DNA of 64,000 nucleotides from Candidatus Kryptonium sp. (lineage in GTDB: Bacteria; Bacteroidota; Ignavibacteria; Kryptoniales; Kryptoniaceae): positions 62,001 through 126,000 of the forward strand of contig JANXBN010000001.1 in the NCBI GenBank assembly GCA_025060635.1, given 5' to 3'. Positions within the stretch are counted from its first letter, which is position 1. Each line of letters starts with the position of its first letter. The notes under the pieces were generated by a model, which saw only the letters and a list, made by a program, of their open reading frames with translations, made no database searches and had not been told where the DNA came from. A program made the position numbers and the translations under genes. Shown in pieces: positions 52,929-61,480 of the stretch.

Positions 52929-54080
52929 TTAGAAGAAAACTTGAAGCTTTAGAAAGATTGAGGTTGAATAATACCAATATTCGTCTAATTCATCGCCGAA
53001 AAATGCTATGAACCCAAAACCGAGCTCAGCGTTATCAAATGGTGTGTAGGAAATTGCGAAGTTAGTGAAGCCGCTTCCATCATTCAAGTTTTGGTTTAAA
53101 GAAAAGGCGAGGGATAATATCGGATTAAGTGTGTATACTGCTGAAGTGAAAATATAGTTTTTGCTTAGGTTGAGTATTTCTCCTTTTATTAATCTTTCAA
53201 GTTCGTATTGCGCTTTGTTACTTTTTCCTTCCCCATTGAATTGGTATTCAATTAGAAAATAAAGTTTGTTTGTGAACTGATTATCAAAGCCGAGGATAAA
53301 TTTTGAAAAATTAGATGAAAAATTTTTTACATCGGTTGAAAAAATTCCTTCCCCTCTTATCCCAGCGTCAAGAAAATTTCCAGCGAAATCAAATCCTATT
53401 ACCGCACGCTTGTCAAAGTATCCAGACATTATGGAAAAATCAAACGGTTTTAAATTTGATCTTAGGCGAAAACCAAGATTATTGTTTTTAAAACAATTTG
53501 TCGGATTAAAAACGAAGTGGAAATCAGTGAAATCTCCAAGATATATTTTCATAGTAATTGCATCTGCCCCATCTTTTTCAATTTTGCTAAAATCCGCTGG
53601 ATTTATTGGATTAAAAAGATCCGTGGGATTCCATATCCTGCCCGTGCCCCATGAAATTCTTTGTCTTCCGATTATCAAATTTCCAAATTCAAAGTCTTTT
53701 CTGTAGTAAAATCTATCAATAAAATGGTATGCCTTAATGTTTTGCTTGCTGATTAATCTCCATCTTAATTTGTAAAGATGTCTTCTTGAATCTATTTCGG
53801 TCGGATTAAAAAATAAACTTGCGGAGTGGTAAAGCATTGAAATCTCATATTCAAGGTAAAGGTTGTTTTCAGAGCCAAATTTAAACTCGGGACGAAGACG
53901 AACTCGTCCAAGAAGTAGGTATAAATTTTTGTTTATGTTAAATAAACTCGCGAACTCGTCTTTGATGGTTTGATGTATTAAAAAATTCAAAACATAGCCA
54001 GAAAATTTGAACTCTTGTGAAAAACACAATTCAAGGGAGAAGATAAACAACAGGATAATTTTACCATAACTTTTTGTCAT
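52929..54080 (-). CDS. Outer-membrane barrel protein of a Lol/MacB-like operon
   Basis: A 383-residue protein with a signal peptide (IILLFIFSLELCFSQ) and repeated amphipathic strands. The best landmark is GRQRISWGTGRIWNPTDLFN followed by PINPADFSKIEKDGADAITM, a motif I know from DUF1302-like outer-membrane proteins found next to LolE-type permeases. The end (YYSTSIFLKLQVFF) has the terminal aromatic of outer-membrane barrels. Its start overlaps the ATPase gene by 20 nt, so it is co-translated with the transporter and is a candidate exit porin or acceptor. Confidence 0.78.
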   Translation of the reverse strand: MTKSYGKIILLFIFSLELCFSQEFKFSGYVLNFLIHQTIKDEFASLFNINKNLYLLLGRVRLRPEFKFGSENNLYLEYEISMLYHSASLFFNPTEIDSRRHLYKLRWRLISKQNIKAYHFIDRFYYRKDFEFGNLIIGRQRISWGTGRIWNPTDLFNPINPADFSKIEKDGADAITMKIYLGDFTDFHFVFNPTNCFKNNNLGFRLRSNLKPFDFSIMSGYFDKRAVIGFDFAGNFLDAGIRGEGIFSTDVKNFSSNFSKFILGFDNQFTNKLYFLIEYQFNGEGKSNKAQYELERLIKGEILNLSKNYIFTSAVYTLNPILSLAFSLNQNLNDGSGFTNFAISYTPFDNAELGFGFIAFFGDELDEYWYYSTSIFLKLQVFF

Positions 54081-54747
54081 CTTCTATCATTCCATCTCTT
54101 AGTCTAATTAATCTGCCTGCCCTTTGGATTACTTGTGGATCGTGAGAACAAATCACAAATGTTATTTTTCGTTCTGAATTCATCTTTTGCATTATGTCAA
54201 TTAACATTCCTCCAGTTTTAGAGTCAAGATGAGCGGTTGGTTCATCTGCCAAAACTAATGTCGGATTTGTTACGATGGCTCTTGCAACTGCAACTCTTTG
54301 CTGTTGCCCTCCGCTTATTTCGTTCGGTCTTTTGTCCGCAAGCTCTGAAATTCCAAGTTTAGTTAAAATTTCCATAACTAATTCTTTTCTTCTTTTCTCT
54401 TCTACCTTAAGTAAGGCAAGCGGGAGTTCCACGTTCTCAAACACGGTTAAGACAGGTATTAAATTATATGCTTGAAAGATGAAACCGATTTTCTTTAACC
54501 TTAAATCAGCAAGTTCATCTCTTTTGATTGTCGTTATATCTCTCCCCTCAAAATAAACTTTCCCGTTTGTTGGCTTGTCAAGTCCACCAATTAAGTTTAA
54601 AAGTGTAGTTTTACCAGAACCAGATGGACCAGCGACGACGATGAATTCACCTGAGTAAATCTCAAGATTGATATTTTTAAGTGCTATAACTTCAACTTTT
54701 CCATCTGTGTAAATTTTCGTCAAATTTTCTGTTGTAATTATCTTCAT
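54061..54747 (-). CDS. ABC transporter ATP-binding protein, LolD/MacB type
   Basis: A 228-residue ATPase. Walker A is VAGPSGSGKTTLLNLIGGLD (about 38-45), the Q-loop IGFIFQAYNLIPVLTVFENV, the signature EISGGQQQRVAVARAIVTNP, Walker B VLADEPTAHLD, and the H-loop FVICSHDP. The 'LIGGLDKPTNGKVYFEGRDI' and 'NLIPVLTVFENVELPL' stretches are typical of the LolD/MacB/FtsE-like subfamily, which mechanically drives FtsX-type permeases. It follows the second permease by 6 nt. Confidence 0.94.
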   Translation of the reverse strand: MKIITTENLTKIYTDGKVEVIALKNINLEIYSGEFIVVAGPSGSGKTTLLNLIGGLDKPTNGKVYFEGRDITTIKRDELADLRLKKIGFIFQAYNLIPVLTVFENVELPLALLKVEEKRRKELVMEILTKLGISELADKRPNEISGGQQQRVAVARAIVTNPTLVLADEPTAHLDSKTGGMLIDIMQKMNSERKITFVICSHDPQVIQRAGRLIRLRDGMIEDDKKLW

Positions 54748-54753
54748 ATTTCT

Positions 54754-55962
54754 TCAGATGTGTTTTAATGCTTCAATTGGCTCAAATTTCGTTGATTTAA
54801 AAGCTGGGTAAATTGCTCCTAAAATTGATATCAAAGGCATCGTAATCAACAATAGCAGAAGTGTAAACCAGGTCAAAACTGGATATATGATTCTTCCGCT
54901 CCCAAACCAAACTAAGCTTTCAGCGAAGATTCCAAGATCAATGCCATATTTTGAAAGTGGAATATAAACAGCAAAGCCGATTATAATTCCGATCACAGTC
55001 CCAAGAACACCGATCGTGAAAGATTCAAGCACTATCAGCGCAAAGATGTTTTTATTTTTCATTCCTATTGCTTTCAAAACCCCAAATTCTCGCATTCTTT
55101 CAAACACAGACATAAGCATTATATTTATAATCCCAAATACAACGGCTACACCGAAAATAAGATAGTAAATCCATATCAACTGATTATACATATCAATGAT
55201 CAGACCTATAAACGGAACCACATCGGCATAAGTTAAAGCTTCATATGCTTCTCCAATCTTTTTTGAAACTTTCTCCTTCACTTCATTGACATATTTTTGA
55301 TCTTTTAAAATGAGAGCAAATTCAATGACTTTATCAATTTTCAGCATTCTTTGAGCATCTGCAATCGTGATATAAATGTGAGTTTTATCAAATTCCGAAT
55401 GTGGGGATTCAAAAATTCCAACAACTCTGAAAACCTCCGATGCAACATTTCCATCAATATCAGATGCCATTAAAACTAATTTATCACCTATCTCTGTGTT
55501 AAGTTTCTGTGCGAGTTTTTTACTTATTAAAATTTCCCCGTTTTTTTCTATGTATTTCCCTTCAACGATCAAATTAGATATTATCGTGATTGATTTCTCT
55601 TTGTCTGGTTGAATTCCAACTATGATGATTCCAGAAGAATTATATGCGCTATTTATCAATCCATAACTTATTACTCGCTTGCTGTATGATTTTACTTCAT
55701 CAATTTCTTTAATTGCTTTTTCAACAGTTAATTCATCGGATATGTAGTTTTTCACAGTTTTGTCATCTTTATAGCCATTTTTATGTATCTGAATATGAGA
55801 GATGTGAAGGTTTATTTGATTATCAAGCATCTGTTTTAGCATTCCAATTGAAAGGGTATCTATGATCATAAGCACAACAACACTTACAATTATTGAGATC
55901 AAAACGACGAGCGTTCTTCGTTTATTTCTCCATATATTTCTCCAAGCAAGTTTCAAGATCAT
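54754..55962 (-). CDS. FtsX-like ABC permease (second of pair)
   Basis: A 402-residue permease with the MacB/LolC layout: cytoplasmic LKLAWRNIWRNKRRTLVVLI at the N-terminus, one membrane helix, a large periplasmic MacB_PCD domain (about 40-260: GEILISKKLAQKLNTEIGDK, VFRVVGIFESPHSEFDKTHI), and three C-terminal helices with the FtsX motif VFERMREFGVLKAIGMKNKN. Its start overlaps the stop of the first permease by 4 nt. It would pair with the first permease as a heterodimer, as LolC and LolE do. Confidence 0.93.
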   Translation of the reverse strand: MILKLAWRNIWRNKRRTLVVLISIIVSVVVLMIIDTLSIGMLKQMLDNQINLHISHIQIHKNGYKDDKTVKNYISDELTVEKAIKEIDEVKSYSKRVISYGLINSAYNSSGIIIVGIQPDKEKSITIISNLIVEGKYIEKNGEILISKKLAQKLNTEIGDKLVLMASDIDGNVASEVFRVVGIFESPHSEFDKTHIYITIADAQRMLKIDKVIEFALILKDQKYVNEVKEKVSKKIGEAYEALTYADVVPFIGLIIDMYNQLIWIYYLIFGVAVVFGIINIMLMSVFERMREFGVLKAIGMKNKNIFALIVLESFTIGVLGTVIGIIIGFAVYIPLSKYGIDLGIFAESLVWFGSGRIIYPVLTWFTLLLLLITMPLISILGAIYPAFKSTKFEPIEALKHI

Positions 55963-57185
55963 GTAAATCTTATCCCTTTTAGTGGTTCAAGTTTATAAAC
56001 TCTATAAAGCGGGATTATTCCAGAAATGAGCGAGACAATCAGTATTGATATAGCGGTGTTTATAAATATCCTCGGTTTAAGGGAGGAAACAAGCTTTGGT
56101 TCAAAACCGAACTCCTCGTAGATTGATGCAAACTCCCCTCCGAAAACAATTGGATTTTTAATAAAGTAGTAATTCACAAGACCGCCCAGGAAACATCCGA
56201 GTGTGATCCCAATTATCGTCATGATGACAATTTCAAGAAAGACAATTAAAACGAGTTTGTTGTTCTTGAAACCTATTGCGAGCGATATTCCAAATTCATT
56301 AAATCTTTCAACGACGGACATAGAGACAGTATTTAAAATTCCAAATGCTACGACTATAATTAGAAATGCGAGAAATAAAATCCCAGATGCGTTATCAAAA
56401 TCAATTGATTGTTTCAGCTCAACCATGATCTCATCCCAGGACATTACGACAAGACCTTTATTGTGCAATTTTTCAGAGAGTTTATCTTTTACTTCTTTTA
56501 TTTTTTCAAGTTCTGGCAATAAAATCGGTATCACGCTAACTCTGTTTTCAGCAGATAGAAATTCTTGCGCGGTTTTTAAATTCATAAAAATCACCAGATT
56601 GTCAAGCTCGGTATAACCAAGTTTTACAGTCCCGACAACTTTAAATTTCATACTCCATAAAGCTCCATCAAAACCTTGGGCAAGTATAACGATGGTATCC
56701 CCGAGATTAATTTTCAGATTTTCAAATAGTTTAGCACCGATGACAATTTCATCATATGATTGATTGTTAAGAAATTTCCCCTGTTTAACTTTGGTGTGAA
56801 AACTTGAAAACTTTGATTCGTTCTCAGGAACGATGCCATAAATTATTGCACCATATGAATTCTCGCCCGAGCTTATCAAAACATCAGCATATAATCTTGT
56901 GGTGTATGCACTAATTTCAGGGATAGAGTTAAGTATATCTTTTATGTCATCTGTATATAAAAATGTTTTTCTTAGCGATGGATCATCCTTATACCCCTCT
57001 CGTTGAATTTGGACAAAGCCAGAGTAGTCACCAGCGATTGTTTTTATAAAGTAGTCATAGCTTCCAAGTTGTATTCCTCTCATAATAATCGTAAGCGTAG
57101 TAGCGAAAACGATTGCAAGTATGGTGATAACTGTTCTTCGCTTGTTTCTCCATATATTTCTCCAGGCAAGTTTTAGAAAGAGCAT
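55959..57185 (-). CDS. FtsX-like ABC permease (first of pair)
   Basis: A 408-residue permease with the same layout: LFLKLAWRNIWRNKRRTVIT, a periplasmic domain (EIVIGAKLFENLKINLGDTI, FKVVGTVKLGYTELDNLVIF) and C-terminal helices with VVERFNEFGISLAIGFKNNK. It resembles its neighbour along the full length, and the first 40 bp of the two genes are nearly identical, indicating duplication. It lies 3 nt after the LolA-like gene, so the order is LolA-like, permease, permease, ATPase, barrel. Confidence 0.93.
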   Translation of the reverse strand: MLFLKLAWRNIWRNKRRTVITILAIVFATTLTIIMRGIQLGSYDYFIKTIAGDYSGFVQIQREGYKDDPSLRKTFLYTDDIKDILNSIPEISAYTTRLYADVLISSGENSYGAIIYGIVPENESKFSSFHTKVKQGKFLNNQSYDEIVIGAKLFENLKINLGDTIVILAQGFDGALWSMKFKVVGTVKLGYTELDNLVIFMNLKTAQEFLSAENRVSVIPILLPELEKIKEVKDKLSEKLHNKGLVVMSWDEIMVELKQSIDFDNASGILFLAFLIIVVAFGILNTVSMSVVERFNEFGISLAIGFKNNKLVLIVFLEIVIMTIIGITLGCFLGGLVNYYFIKNPIVFGGEFASIYEEFGFEPKLVSSLKPRIFINTAISILIVSLISGIIPLYRVYKLEPLKGIRFT

Positions 57186-57188
57186 ATC

Positions 57189-57944
57189 TCATCTTCTCTT
57201 TTCAAGTTCTCTGAACGAAAAAATCCTGTTATCTATTTTTATGTCAAATTTTATGTCTATTAAGACGAACTCTGTTTTTCTTCCTTTTTCAATGTTGTTA
57301 TACATTACCCATTTTGCTGGAAGCTTTCTTCCGTGAAATTCTTTTACATCATAGAATTCCATATACCTAACAAGTTTCCCTTTTTCATCATAATATTCAA
57401 TCCTTGCAGGCAGATAATCTGATTTCCTTACCCAGTAAAAAATCATTCCCCAGACGACGGGGGCTTGTGGTTTTGGAACAAGTTCTATTTTCCAGCATCT
57501 TTCAGAGTTTACGATATCATCAGGTGAAATTATTTTCATTTCATAATCTTTTTCAAGGTTTGATTCACGAACGAGGTCGTCGTATGTAAAATCAGAACCA
57601 TTCCAAGATTGTAACATCATGGAGGGAGGAATCTTAATCAAACTTTCGGTATTACGAAGATATAACCAAATTTCCTTTCCAATTTTCAAAGTTTTATTTC
57701 CTTCCTCTTTCTTCGGATATTTTATCTCTATCAAAGCTTTTTCATTTCCGACCCACCAAGCTTCCATCTTCAAAGCCCTTTTGAACTCGGGGGTTATTAT
57801 CGTCATTTCAACTATTCCGTATGAGGTTTTACCTTTTATTTGGTCCTCTGATTTTTTTATTATTTCTTGTGGGGTTTGGCAAATGATTGGGAAGGCGAAA
57901 AAAGCAAGAAATGTTAAGAGTATGAACAAACGCATTTTTACCAT
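57189..57944 (-). CDS. LolA-like outer-membrane lipoprotein-sorting protein
   Basis: A 251-residue exported protein: signal peptide (MRLFILLTFLAFFAFPIICQ), then a LolA/LolB-type half-barrel with KGKTSYGIVEMTIITPEFKR, MEAWWVGNEKALIEIKYPKK and KTLKIGKEIWLYLRNTESLI, ending in KWVMYNNIEKGRKTEFVLID followed by IDNRIFSFRELEKRR. This is the longer 'outer membrane lipoprotein-sorting protein' family, distinct from classic LolA of about 180 residues. A shorter start at 57935 is equally possible. As first gene of the transport operon it is the likely periplasmic carrier for the permeases. Confidence 0.85.
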   Translation of the reverse strand: MVKMRLFILLTFLAFFAFPIICQTPQEIIKKSEDQIKGKTSYGIVEMTIITPEFKRALKMEAWWVGNEKALIEIKYPKKEEGNKTLKIGKEIWLYLRNTESLIKIPPSMMLQSWNGSDFTYDDLVRESNLEKDYEMKIISPDDIVNSERCWKIELVPKPQAPVVWGMIFYWVRKSDYLPARIEYYDEKGKLVRYMEFYDVKEFHGRKLPAKWVMYNNIEKGRKTEFVLIDIKFDIKIDNRIFSFRELEKRR

Positions 57945-58003
57945 CAAAAGAGATTAATTTTGAAAATTAAGCAAAAGCATTTCTAAAACTTTTGACGAAG
58001 ATT

Positions 58004-58273
58004 TCATTTCGTCGTTTCAGATTTCGTCTTTTCAATGTTGATAATTTTTCTGATATCTATTTTCATCTCCTCGGATATTTTCAAGAGCGAATCAATTTCA
58101 TCTTCAAAAAGTTCTCTTAAAAGTTCAACGATCGCCTCTTTCTCTTCATCGCTTCTGCAAGTTGTCCAGATGCAACGACCCTTGAAATCTATTTCAATTC
58201 TTATATATTGATCGTTTAGCTTTTGAGTTCGCAGCTCAATGAAGCCAAATTTTCTCTTCTGAATTTTTTCCAT
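58004..58273 (-). CDS. Small unknown protein with conserved-looking CxxC-free beta-alpha domain
   Basis: An 89-residue soluble protein: a beta-rich first half (KRKFGFIELRTQKLNDQYIR, IEIDFKGRCIWTTCRSDEE) with two Cys five residues apart, and an acidic helical second half (AIVELLRELFEDEIDSLLKI). I do not recognise a family. It lies 19 nt after the DUF4013 gene on the same strand and may belong to the ushA-DUF4013 transcript. No membrane segment or signal peptide. Confidence 0.65.
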   Translation of the reverse strand: MEKIQKRKFGFIELRTQKLNDQYIRIEIDFKGRCIWTTCRSDEEKEAIVELLRELFEDEIDSLLKISEEMKIDIRKIINIEKTKSETTK

Positions 58274-58292
58274 TTTGAATTATAATTTGTTT

Positions 58293-59009
58293 TTAAGTTG
58301 TTAAAATTATTCTTGTCTCTGGCTTTGATGCTTTTTTAAAAAGTTCACCGTAAAGGTAATACTGAACTATGCTTGCCCAAAAACTGGTTAATAGTATCCC
58401 AACGAAGCAAAGTGCTAATCCAAGAGATGCGATAATCTGAAGGAAAATTGTAAGAAGAAAAACTATAAGAGCATCGCCAATGTTGTCTCTAAACATTGAA
58501 AAAATTTCGGATATCGCAAACGCATCATTTATTGATTCATTTTCTACAAATTTGCCGATGATAAACGGGAGAATTAGTGCGAAAAGAATTATGTAAACAA
58601 GCGACGACAAAAGAAACAAAAGCGAAATCCCAGAAAATTCTCCCTGGATAAATAAGTTTGATAAAAGCATTGGAAGAAAGGCGGTTATTTCTCTACCTTT
58701 GAAATCTTCAAATTCAAATTCAGTAAATGGAACAGAAATCACGAGGAGAACGAAAAGAGGAATTAGATAGATTATAATTATCACGACGAGCTTAAAGCCG
58801 CTTGCAAGTTTTCGTCCGATCTCATCCCATTCAGGAAGAAGTTGCTCTTCCCCTTTTATCGTTCGCCTTGTTACCTCAACAAGATAACCATAGTAAATTA
58901 AAATTGGAATTATCAAGAACGAGAAAAGTAGCATCAGCCCGCCGACGATTATTTTCCCAAGCCAATTTTTTTCTTGAAATACAAATTTGAAACCTCTTTC
59001 AATATTCAT
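58293..59009 (-). CDS. DUF4013 membrane protein
   Basis: A 238-residue inner-membrane protein with five to six hydrophobic helices. The N-terminus RGFKFVFQEKNWLGKIIVGG followed by LIPILIYYGYLVEVTRRTIK and LPEWDEIGRKLASGFKLVVI is the DUF4013 signature seen in archaea and bacteria. The C-terminal helices form an FLLTIFLQIIASLGLALCFV stretch. Function is unknown. Its start overlaps the 3' end of the upstream UshA-like gene by 11 nt, indicating co-translation. Confidence 0.82.
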   Translation of the reverse strand: MNIERGFKFVFQEKNWLGKIIVGGLMLLFSFLIIPILIYYGYLVEVTRRTIKGEEQLLPEWDEIGRKLASGFKLVVIIIIYLIPLFVLLVISVPFTEFEFEDFKGREITAFLPMLLSNLFIQGEFSGISLLFLLSSLVYIILFALILPFIIGKFVENESINDAFAISEIFSMFRDNIGDALIVFLLTIFLQIIASLGLALCFVGILLTSFWASIVQYYLYGELFKKASKPETRIILTT

Positions 59010-60534
59010 TTTTTGTTTCCTCTTTTTGTTTTGCTAAATCTATGATCCTTCCTTCAACTTCTGATTTTATTATCTTTTGTTTTTTGACTGCTTCAATGAA
59101 GATATCTCTATCAACTGCGCCAAGATTTTTTATCTCAACACTATTTTGGGGAATTCCGAATAAATCATAAAGATGCTCAGCTACCCAATTGTTCGTTGCT
59201 ATGGAGTATTTCTTATTTTCGTCAAGAGGTTTACCATTGACTTCAATTGAAACGATTCTTTCACCGATATTTTTTCTGGAGTCAAAAACTACTTTTATTC
59301 CTGAAACTTGCATAAGTTCTACCTTGCCAGATGCTTGCCATTCCATCATTTTTTTCAATGTTCTACCGTCAACTTCAAAGACAACAATTGTATTGCCGAA
59401 TGGATTTATTTCCCAGATGTCACGAACTTTTATATCTCCCTTTGGTAGATCTTTTCTCAAGCCCCCAGAATTTTGAAAAGCAATGTCCGTCTTTGCAAAT
59501 TCACGCATAACATCTGCTTCCCAGTTTCCGAGATTGCTTTCGCCATAGAAGTTTCTCTTCCAATCAACTTCAAGTTTTCCGATCACTTGGCCAAGCTCTT
59601 TATCAACCATTTTTTCAAGTTCTTCAACTTTCTTTTGAGCGATCTTGTCTGGTTTTATAGTTCCATCAATTACGCGAATTAGCTTGCCCTTGTAGGAATA
59701 GACAGAATCGCCATTGATATCAATTAAAAGCTCAAGGTAACCAAGATATTCGCCCCTTGCTCCTGCTTGGCAGATTATAACTCCATTTACAATTTTAGGT
59801 TCTCGCAAGACAGTGTGGCTGTGTCCTCCGATTATTACTTTTATTTCTGGAAATTTCGTGGCGAGAATTGAATCACCTTGAACACCGATGTGTGTTAATG
59901 CAATTATTAAATCAACTTTTTCTTTGTTTTTTAAATCATTTATATGTTGCCTTACAACTTTTTCAAGATCAAGAAGTTCAAGATCTTTTAGATTTTCGCG
60001 CAATGAGAGCTTGAAGAGATCGGGAGTAATTAGACCTATTACCCCTATCTTTGCTTTGCCAAGTTTTTTAACGATATACGGTTCAACGAAGTGTTTTCCT
60101 TTTCTTTTGTCCCAAAGATTTGCAGCGAGAACCTTAAATTTTGCGATTTTCAATGCTTCTTCAAGTGCATCTCTTCCGTAATCAAACTCATGATTGCCAA
60201 GTGTCATTGCGTCAGGTTTTATAATGTTCATCAATTCAATTTGTGATCTTCCTTTTGTAATTGAAGAAATTGGTGTCCCTAAGAAATCATCACCAGCGTT
60301 TAAAACGAGGACATTTTTTTCTTCACTTCTAAATTTGTTTATAAAACCCAAAAGGTTTGCGGTCCCTCCGACATAGCAAACTGTATCACCGCAAGTTGAT
60401 CGCATTGGGATATTTTGAGAATGAAAATCGTTCCAGTGTAAGATTAAAACTTTTTCTAAATTTTGGGAAAATAGAATTTGGGAAAATGTAAATACGAGAA
60501 GGAAAATTAGGGCTTGGATTGATAAACGTTTCAT
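58999..60534 (-). CDS. Exported 5'-nucleotidase / UshA-family metallophosphatase
   Basis: Periplasmic phosphatase that removes phosphate from nucleotides or related esters. From the ATG at 60534 the product has 511 residues: signal peptide (IQALIFLLVFTFSQILFSQ), a calcineurin-like domain with metal ligands in ILHWNDFHS, LNAGDDFLGTPIS, LGNHEFDYGRDAL and GGHSHTVL, then the 5'-nucleotidase C-terminal domain (ESNLGNWEADVMREFAKTDI, FQNSGGLRKDL, EINPFGNTIVVFEVDG). A longer in-frame start would put 17 residues before the signal peptide. A good sigma-70 promoter lies directly upstream. Confidence 0.93.
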   Translation of the reverse strand: MKRLSIQALIFLLVFTFSQILFSQNLEKVLILHWNDFHSQNIPMRSTCGDTVCYVGGTANLLGFINKFRSEEKNVLVLNAGDDFLGTPISSITKGRSQIELMNIIKPDAMTLGNHEFDYGRDALEEALKIAKFKVLAANLWDKRKGKHFVEPYIVKKLGKAKIGVIGLITPDLFKLSLRENLKDLELLDLEKVVRQHINDLKNKEKVDLIIALTHIGVQGDSILATKFPEIKVIIGGHSHTVLREPKIVNGVIICQAGARGEYLGYLELLIDINGDSVYSYKGKLIRVIDGTIKPDKIAQKKVEELEKMVDKELGQVIGKLEVDWKRNFYGESNLGNWEADVMREFAKTDIAFQNSGGLRKDLPKGDIKVRDIWEINPFGNTIVVFEVDGRTLKKMMEWQASGKVELMQVSGIKVVFDSRKNIGERIVSIEVNGKPLDENKKYSIATNNWVAEHLYDLFGIPQNSVEIKNLGAVDRDIFIEAVKKQKIIKSEVEGRIIDLAKQKEETKNEY

Positions 60535-60556
60535 AGCATCGTGAGTTTTTTGTGTT

Positions 60557-60585
60557 AATATACAAAATTTAGCCTTTGCAGTCAA
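60557..60585 (-). promoter_or_regulatory. Sigma-70-type promoter of the UshA-like gene
   Basis: On the minus strand TTGACT (60585-60580), a 17-nt spacer and TATATT (60562-60557): five of six consensus bases in each box. The -10 ends 22 nt before the ATG at 60534, a short, plausible leader. Confidence 0.72.
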
Positions 60586-60653
60586 TGAACAAGAGGTGTT
60601 AAAAATTGTCTACGATGAAAACTTGTATAGTATTAGTTAAGATGCAGTTAAAC

Positions 60654-60682
60654 TTGACATTTATATTCAACTTTTTTAAATT
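60654..60682 (+). promoter_or_regulatory. Sigma-70-type promoter of the DJ-1/PfpI gene
   Basis: A perfect TTGACA (60654-60659), 17-nt spacer and TAAATT (60677-60682). It lies 36 nt before the ATG at 60719, in the 184-nt gap shared with the divergent UshA promoter. Confidence 0.65.
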
Positions 60683-60718
60683 GCTCTTGCGAAATTCAAA
60701 TAAATAGGGAGGTCAACC

Positions 60719-61318
60719 ATGGCAGGGAAGAAAATTTTGATGTTAGTTGGTGACTTCGTAGAAGATTACGAAGTCATGGTGCCATTTCAGGCACTTCAAA
60801 TGGTTGGTCATACTGTTCATGCTGTTTGCCCGGGGAAAAGAGCAGGTGAGAAGGTAAGAACAGCAGTTCATGATTTTGAAGGAGATCAAACATATAGCGA
60901 AAAACCCGGGCATAACTTTACACTAAATGCGACATTTGATAACATTAAGCCTGAAGATTATGATGCTCTTGTTATCCCAGGTGGAAGGGCACCGGAATAT
61001 ATCAGAATGAATGAAAAGGTGCTTGAGATAGTGCGTCATTTTGCAAATGCCAATAAACCAATTGCAGCAGTTTGTCATGGTGCACAGGTTTTAACAGCAG
61101 CTGGCGTTGTTAAAGGAAGGAAAATCAATGCTTATCCAGCGGTTGGTCCAGAGGTAAAAGCTGCTGGCGGTGAATATGTTGAGCTTCCGTGGGATAAGGC
61201 AATCGTCGATGGGAACATTGTAACTGCTCCAGCATGGCCAGCCCATCCAGAATGGCTTGCGAAGTTTTTGGAGCTTCTCGGGACGAAGATAGTTCATGAA
61301 GAAAAAGTCGCTGTGTGA
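60719..61318 (+). CDS. DJ-1/PfpI family protein
   Basis: A 199-residue cytoplasmic protein of the class I glutamine amidotransferase-like superfamily. The nucleophile elbow is [14 protein letters not shown], with the reactive Cys near residue 119 followed by His, and the supporting Glu in [32 protein letters not shown] is the PfpI-type loop. Members are proteases, deglycases or chaperones; the longer form with [15 protein letters not shown] resembles plant/bacterial PfpI-like proteins. Strong GGGAGGTC ribosome-binding site, own promoter and own terminator show a single-gene transcript. Confidence 0.9.
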   Translation: MAGKKILMLVGDFVEDYEVMVPFQALQMVGHTVHAVCPGKRAGEKVRTAVHDFEGDQTYSEKPGHNFTLNATFDNIKPEDYDALVIPGGRAPEYIRMNEKVLEIVRHFANANKPIAAVCHGAQVLTAAGVVKGRKINAYPAVGPEVKAAGGEYVELPWDKAIVDGNIVTAPAWPAHPEWLAKFLELLGTKIVHEEKVAV

Positions 61319-61324
61319 AAATTT

Positions 61325-61354
61325 AACCTCCCCACTTGCGTGGGGAGGTTTTTT
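61325..61354 (+). terminator. Intrinsic terminator after the DJ-1/PfpI gene
   Basis: Perfect 11-bp stem AACCTCCCCAC / GTGGGGAGGTT (61325-61335 with 61340-61350), 4-nt loop TTGC, then TTTT. It starts 7 nt after the stop and is one of the two clear hairpin terminators in the window. Confidence 0.92.
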
Positions 61355-61400
61355 AAATTTGTAAGTTTATTTTGAATTCTTTAATTTTTTAAACGAATAG

Positions 61401-61474
61401 CGGGGCGTAGCGCAGATGGTTAGCGCGCTTGGTTCGGGACCAAGAGGTCCCCGGTTCGAGTCCGGGCGCCCCGA
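61401..61474 (+). tRNA. tRNA-Pro (anticodon CGG)
   Basis: A 74-nt cloverleaf: acceptor CGGGGCG pairs with CGCCCCG at the 3' end; D arm GCGC/GCGC; anticodon stem CTTGG/CCAAG around the loop TTCGGGA with anticodon CGG (proline, codon CCG); T arm CCGG-TTCGAGT-CCGG. The discriminator is A and CCA is not encoded, so it must be added by a nucleotidyltransferase. The typical tRNA-Pro CGGGGCGTAGCGCAG start supports the identity. Confidence 0.96.
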
Positions 61475-61480
61475 CTTCGC

